Shown piece after piece: positions 5,582-6,595 of a stretch of 6,595 bases of DNA; the stretch's first letter is position 1, and every line of letters starts with the position of its first letter. The DNA is taken from positions 1 through 6,595 of the forward strand of contig CAZKTS010000106.1 of the NCBI GenBank assembly GCA_964555735.1, written 5' to 3'. This stretch comes from CAZKTS01 sp964555735 (GTDB lineage Bacteria > Actinomycetota > Acidimicrobiia > IMCC26256 > PALSA-555). Under the pieces are notes generated by a model. That model did no database searches. It had not been told where the DNA came from and saw nothing but the letters and a program-made list of their open reading frames with translations. The position numbers and the translations under genes were made by a program.

Positions 5582-6595
5582 CTACTTCCTCGGAAGCCCG
5601 AGCACGCGCTCGGCGATGACGTTGCGCTGGATCTCGTTGGTCCCGGCGTAGATCGGGCCCGAGAGGGCGAACTGGTAGCCCTTGAGCCAGCCCGTGGTGT
5701 CGGTCTCGGCGTCGGGACCCAGCAGCTCGAGCGCGGTCTCGTGGAGGCGCACGTCGAGCTCCGACCAGAAGACCTTCGTGAGGCTCGACTCGGCACCCAG
5801 GTTCTCACCGCTCGTCATGCGGGTGACGGTTCGGAACGTCTGCCAGCGGTACGCCTCCGCGTCGATCCACGCGTCGACCACCTCGTCGCGCAGGCGGTCG
5901 TCGGCCGCGTCGTCGTGCTCGCGACACAGGGCGACGAGGCGCGCCGCGGTCGCCATGAACCGGCCGGGGCTGCGCAACGTGAGCCCGCGCTCGGCGCTGG
6001 TCGTGGCCATCGCCACGCCCCAGCCCTGGTGCACCTCACCGAGCACATCGGCGTCGGGCACGAAGACGTCGTCGAGGAAGACCTCGGCGAAGCCTTCGTC
6101 GCCGTCGAGCCGCCCGAAGCCACGCACGGTCATGCCCTCGGCGTCGAGCGGCACGAGGAAGTACGTGAGCCCGCGGTGACGCTCGGCGTCCGGGTCGGTG
6201 CGGAAGAGGCCGAAGAGGTGCGTGCAGAACGCACCACGCGTGGTCCACGTCTTCTGCCCGCTGAGGCGCCACCCTCCGGCATCGTCGTCGCGCACCGCGC
6301 GGCTCTGGATGCCGGCGAGGTCGCTCCCGGCGCCCGGCTCCGACCACCCCTGGCACCAGAGGTCCTCGGCGGCGGCCATCCGCGGCAGGATGCGCGCCCG
6401 CTGCTCCTCGGTGCCGAACTCGAAGACCGTCGGCGCGAGCAGGAAGATGCCGTTCTGGGTCACGCGCTGCGGGCCGCCGGCTCGGTAGTACTCCTCCTCG
6501 AAGATCAACCACTCCATCGGCGTGGCGCCGCGGCCGCCGTACTCGGTCGGCCAGGACACGACGGCGTAGCGCGCCTCGAACAGCGCTCGCTCCCA
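5582..6595 (-). CDS. Acyl-CoA dehydrogenase, large catalytic subunit (FadE29/ChsE2-like; 5' end missing)
   Basis: FAD-dependent alpha,beta-dehydrogenation of an acyl-CoA. The frame runs off the right edge; 337 residues are visible, from WERALFEARYAVVSWPTEYGG, and roughly 40-60 N-terminal residues should lie outside. In visible numbering, QGWSEPGAGSDL at 82-93 is the acyl-CoA dehydrogenase signature that contacts FAD and substrate. WRLSGQKTWTT (109-119) and the following beta domain are intact. SAERG at 200-204 places Glu202 at the helix-G position used as catalytic base in isovaleryl-CoA-type enzymes. IYAGTNEIQRNVIAERVLGLPR closes the protein; the medium-chain-type Glu position is Ala317 here, so Glu202 is the likely base. 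The GTG at 6559 is an internal valine, not a start, because the frame and homologous sequence continue upstream. It is the first visible gene of the minus-strand operon and pairs with the short subunit downstream. Confidence 0.93.
   Translation of the reverse strand, partial: WERALFEARYAVVSWPTEYGGRGATPMEWLIFEEEYYRAGGPQRVTQNGIFLLAPTVFEFGTEEQRARILPRMAAAEDLWCQGWSEPGAGSDLAGIQSRAVRDDDAGGWRLSGQKTWTTRGAFCTHLFGLFRTDPDAERHRGLTYFLVPLDAEGMTVRGFGRLDGDEGFAEVFLDDVFVPDADVLGEVHQGWGVAMATTSAERGLTLRSPGRFMATAARLVALCREHDDAADDRLRDEVVDAWIDAEAYRWQTFRTVTRMTSGENLGAESSLTKVFWSELDVRLHETALELLGPDAETDTTGWLKGYQFALSGPIYAGTNEIQRNVIAERVLGLPRK

Overview
The window is GC-rich and densely coded, with strong third-position G/C bias, GTG starts and very short intergenic gaps. 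Together with an F420-type LLM-class oxidoreductase, a FadA6-like thiolase and paired acyl-CoA dehydrogenases, this points to an actinobacterium. Acidimicrobiia-like or mycobacteria/rhodococci-like relatives are the best guess; the sequence alone does not settle the class.

Layout. At the left edge is the 3' part of a SAM-dependent O-methyltransferase (+, runs off the edge). It converges on, and overlaps by 16 nt, an SDR dehydrogenase (-, stop 513, start 1421). Back to back with the SDR, across a 47-bp gap with a palindromic promoter-like site, is an LLM-class F420-dependent oxidoreductase (+, 1469-2314). Three tandem copies of a 34-bp hairpin unit follow its stop. Next is a 77-residue single-pass membrane protein (+, 2436-2669). 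The rest is read on the minus strand, in transcription order: a large acyl-CoA dehydrogenase (5' end beyond the right edge), a small acyl-CoA dehydrogenase, a SnoaL/NTF2-fold protein, and a thiolase (stop 2765). No gene-free stretch exceeds 300 bases; the longest gaps (2315-2435, 2670-2764, 3917-4005) are mostly filled by structured repeats.

Function. The minus-strand cluster looks like part of a CoA-thioester degradation pathway. The two unequal dehydrogenases probably form one heteromeric enzyme in which only the large subunit has a plausible catalytic glutamate. The SDR resembles the hydroxyacyl-CoA dehydrogenase domain of peroxisomal-type multifunctional enzymes, and the thiolase cleaves 3-ketoacyl-CoA. 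A hydratase for the middle step is not visible. The best analogy is steroid or other polycyclic/branched acyl-CoA breakdown, but the substrate is inferred only.

Most unusual content. A roughly 70-bp two-hairpin repeat occurs twice in inverted orientation around the thiolase. Each copy starts a few bases after the stop codon of the gene before it, and paired substitutions preserve both stems. The 34-bp hairpin array after the LLM gene is a second, unrelated structured 3'-end repeat. No complete new system such as a defence island, CRISPR array or mobile element is visible.
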